From Pomphorhynchus laevis (taxonomy: Eukaryota; Acanthocephala; Palaeacanthocephala; Echinorhynchida; Pomphorhynchidae), in the NCBI GenBank assembly GCA_012934845.2, contig WNNJ02000211.1, positions 142,552-206,551 on the forward strand: a DNA stretch of 64,000 nucleotides, in the 5' to 3' direction. Positions 61,020 through 64,000 of this stretch are shown piece by piece. The notes below the pieces were generated by a model. That model was not told where the DNA came from. It did not search any database and saw only the letters and a list, made by a program, of their open reading frames with translations. The position numbers and the translations under genes are program-made. Each line of letters opens with the position of its first letter. Position 1 is the stretch's first letter.

Positions 61020-64000
61020 ATCATAAATTGCCTGGTGGTGCGATCCGTTCCTCCTCGCGGTGCCACTGGATAGCGCTTCCATGTTGAGAGCGTGAACCAA
61101 ACACGGACTTTACCGACGACAGACATGCGGCAGCCGGTCGGGACAACAACTGTTGCAATCATCAACCATGAGAAAATACAACCAAATGAGAAAATACAAC
61201 CAAAATGACCCCGCCAATACTAAGGCGTCCTCTGTAGACGACGCGTTCAGGAGGTGTCATCCTTCCTGTTCGAAAAATTCACGAGGATGTGCGTTCAGAC
61301 AAGGGATAATCTGTTCGAACAATAAGTTAGGGTTCCCGACGGAAGGACGCCGCCGGAACGCAAGTAAACTTGTCCAAACATACATACGAGTGGCGACGCT
61401 TAACGTAAGAACACTGACGGGTAAATCTCTAGAGATTGCAGCTGACCTAAAGAGAAGAAAGATTCACATCTGTGCAATTCAAGAGACCAAATGGAAGGGA
61501 GGAAAAACCAAGGAAATTGGAGACGGGTACAAACTGTACTATATGGGTACAGATACAGCACGAAATTAAGTACCCATTGTTGTAGCGCAGAGACACAGAG
61601 ACCAAGTGTGCGAAGTGACGCAATACACAGGGTGGTTGATGAAGATCAAGCTGGCATTGTGCGAAACAACCGTCTACTACTTCTCTGTGTACGCCCCTAA
61701 AACAGGGTGCACAGATGACGAGAAGCTGAACTTTTGGGAAATGTTAGATGAAGTGATAGTAGAAGTTATAGAAGAAGACTATGTGACCATCGCCGGTGAC
61801 ATGAATGCCCATGTTGGACAGATGGACGAGAGTGAATGTCATGGTGGATATGGCATCGGTAGGAAGATCGCAGAAGGGGAACAACTTCTAGAGTTTGCAA
61901 ATAAGCACAACCTCACCATCACCAACACCAATTTCACAAAAAGGCCGAGCCACCTGTACACGTACTACCATGGAACGGGCACAGAAACCAGGTAGTCGCA
62001 AATTAATTTCGTCCTGGTAAGGCGAGAGCACAAAAAGACGGTGCTCGACACAAAGGTCATTCCATCAGAGACCACAGCGACTCAACATAAGCCACTGATA
62101 TGTGACCTGAAAATTGAAGTCCCCCGTAAACCGAGGCCAGAACAAACGAAGACGAGCCGAATCAAGTGGTGGAAACTGAGGAAGAAGACAAGTTTGGAAA
62201 AAAGGCAAAGCTGGCCCGGATAAGACTGCCTAGCGTACACGGAGTTTAGGACATTTGGACCGCGTTGGGCTGTACGATCCATCTAGCTGCAAAGCAGATA
62301 CTCGGATCTACCAAGCCATGTCAACAATAAATCGACAAAGAAACTTTGTTATGGACAGAAGAGGTCAAAGACGCGGTGAAGGCAAGGAAAAATTTCTACA
62401 AGGCTCTCCGAATAGCGCAAACGCAGGAGAACAAGGATGAGTACCACCGAGAGAAGAAGAAAACAAGGAAACAAGTGGCTATTGCTAAGAGCAACCACCT
62501 AGATAATCTCTACCAAAAGCTCGACACTCGAGAAGGAGAAAAAGGCGTGTACCGACTAGCCCGTGCAAGACGGAAGAAGGCAGCAGACATTGAGAAATTC
62601 CATGGTATCAGTGATTAGCGAGAAAAACTCCTAATACACCCACAAGATGTGCTGGAGAGATGGCGAAGATATTTCAAAGCTATCTCCACAGAAGAGTTCG
62701 AGCACCCACCAATACAAGAAAGGACTCCAAACCGCACACAAGTTGAGCCACTCAACGAGGCAGAGGTCAACGAAGCAATAATGAAGATGAAGCCGGGTAA
62801 AGCCAACGGACTAGATGATGTGGCGGCGGGCTTCTGGAAAATCAACACGGATGAGTGGACACCATGGTTAAGGAAGCTTCTCCAGACGATTGTTGACGCT
62901 TAAAAGGTGCCATAAGACTTAAGTCGAAGCACAACCATCCCAATCTGGAAGCAGAAAGGAAGACCAGCAGATTGTCAAAACTCGGTAGTTTTGACAATCT
63001 GCTGGTCTTTCTGCCGTCTTCTCAGCCACACCATGAGGATTTTAGAGAGAGTGATCGACAAGAGAATACGTGACACGATCAAACTAACTGTTAACCAGGC
63101 AGGCTTTGCGCGCAACTGTGGAACCATCGATGCAATACACTCAGCCAGACTACTCCTTAAAAGCACAGAGAGAAGAAGCATCCTATCCATGTAGCTTTTC
63201 TGGACATTGAGAGGGCGTTCTACAGAGTCCCTCGTGAGCTCTTATGGTACGCTCTGATATGCATAGAAGTACCGGAGGAATCGATCGAATAGATGAAGAT
63301 GCTGTACAAAGAAACTACAAGCAGTGTGCTAACAGCAGCGGGAAAATCCAGAAAATTCCACGTCTAAGTAGATGTGCACCAACAATCTGCACTCTCCCCA
63401 TTACTATTTATCATAGTTATGGACGTGATTACGAAAGACTTGCAAAGACAAGCACCATGGACCATCATGTATGACGACGATGTTATGCTGGTATATAAGT
63501 ACAAACATGACCTCGAACAGCAAGTGCAGCACTGGCACGATCGCTTAGCATAGTTTGGGTTGAAACTGAACACAGCCAAAACGGAGTATATGACGACGAA
63601 CCAGAACGAAGATTTAAGCATATCAGTCAATGGCGTGCCTCTGCCAAATACAAATGCGTTCAAATATCTGGGATCAATCATCTCCAACACAAGAAGAGTG
63701 GCAAAAGACGTCACCACTAACATCAAAGCTAGCTGGACAAAATGGAGAGCAGCAACTGGAGTCTTGTGAGACAAACGTATGCAAGGCAGACTCAAATCGA
63801 AGTTCAACAGAAGCGTGATACGGCCTGTAGCATTGTACGGTGCTGATGTCTGGGCAATGACAGCAGAAGCAGAACGTAAGGTGGGATGTATGGAAACGAA
63901 AATGCTAAGGTGGATCGCTGGAAAAAACCGCCAAGACCATATTCGTAACGAAGACATCCGAAAGCGATTTGGCGTAGCACCTATAGCAGACAAACTGAGA
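61020..64000 (+). mobile_element. RTE-type LINE, running off the window
   Basis: A GC-richer block begins near 61,020 with a leader. APE endonuclease: VATLNVRTLTGKSLEIAADL, ICAIQETKWKGGKTKEIG, APKTGCTDDEK, VTIAGDMNAHVG and RPSHLYTYYH (61,390-61,995). Linker: PLICDLKIEVPRKPRPEQTK. RT: EEFEHPPIQERTP, MKPGKANGLDDVAAGFWK, LERVIDKRIRDTI, NQAGFARNCGTIDAIHSARLL, LDIERAFYRVPREL, an MYDDDVMLV-like palm motif (YDDD in place of YADD) and NAFKYLGSIISNT, then the WAMTAEAERKVGCMETKMLRWI tail to the edge. This is the RTE/BovB-like order. Several frame breaks and in-frame stops (for example after TGTETR near 61,995 and after TIVDA near 62,903) show it is dead, and a fold-back replaces sequence at 62,960-63,010. 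Confidence 0.9.
62960..63010. repeat. Small palindrome inside the RTE element
   Basis: GACCAGCAGATTGTCAAAACT, a short CGGT spacer, then its reverse complement. It stands where the RT should read a ...YRPI... block between the tryptophan-containing TIPIWKQKGRPADCQN and LLSHTMRILERV. Confidence 0.8.

Overview
The window is AT-rich metazoan nuclear DNA. It has GT-AG introns of very uneven length, animal-type host genes, and a heavy load of non-LTR retrotransposons, Penelope-like elements (PLEs) and a hAT transposon. I cannot name the species; an invertebrate is most likely. All positions come from reading the sequence by eye, with no search or folding program.

Host genes. Two protein-coding genes can be assembled exon by exon with consistent phase, and they point at each other. 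(1) A DDX3/PL10-subfamily DEAD-box RNA helicase on the + strand (2,283-30,995) has 14 coding exons and 805 residues. All core helicase motifs are present, and the C-terminus is Ser/Asn/Gly-rich, ending in a WW-acidic tail. Its first intron is about 11.5 kb and acts as a transposon sink. (2) A large Asn/Ser/Gln-rich gene on the - strand (50,671-38,373) has 4 coding exons and 1,822 residues. I read three degenerate OTU-like domains in it plus a candidate PP1-docking motif; these domain calls are tentative.

Layout. 0.3-1.4 kb: a cluster of inverted copies of a structured repeat. 2.3-13.9 kb (helicase intron 1): PLE fragments, a LINE fragment, a hAT fragment fused in frame to a PLE fragment, and a 443-bp tandem array carrying a hammerhead-ribozyme-like core. 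13.9-31 kb: the rest of the helicase, with an L2/CR1-like LINE in intron 5 and palindromic repeats in introns 4 and 12. 31-38.4 kb: intergenic, with LINE fragments and a foldback repeat. 38.4-50.7 kb: the OTU-like gene, whose 5.6-kb first intron holds two opposite-facing copies of a retroelement with a Cys/His-RHN endonuclease-like tail, plus a 249-bp LINE insertion with a perfect 17-bp target-site duplication. 50.7-61 kb: no convincing gene; tandem and palindromic repeats, including a second cluster of the structured repeat. 61-64 kb: a 5'-complete-looking but broken RTE-type LINE running off the window.

Most interesting system. Several repeats carry hammerhead-like cores (CUGANGA ... GAAA around a helix) next to PLE remnants. 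The 443-bp tandem units look like metazoan retrozymes: tandem, ribozyme-bearing, non-autonomous elements thought to move with PLE machinery. A diverged solitary copy at 13.5-13.7 kb loses similarity within about one base of the predicted cleavage site. A second family (seven copies at 0.35-1.4 and 56.4-57.2 kb) shows helices that change in compensatory fashion around fixed GAAAC and ACUGAY cores. It may be a pseudoknotted RNA that does not fit the classical hammerhead connectivity.
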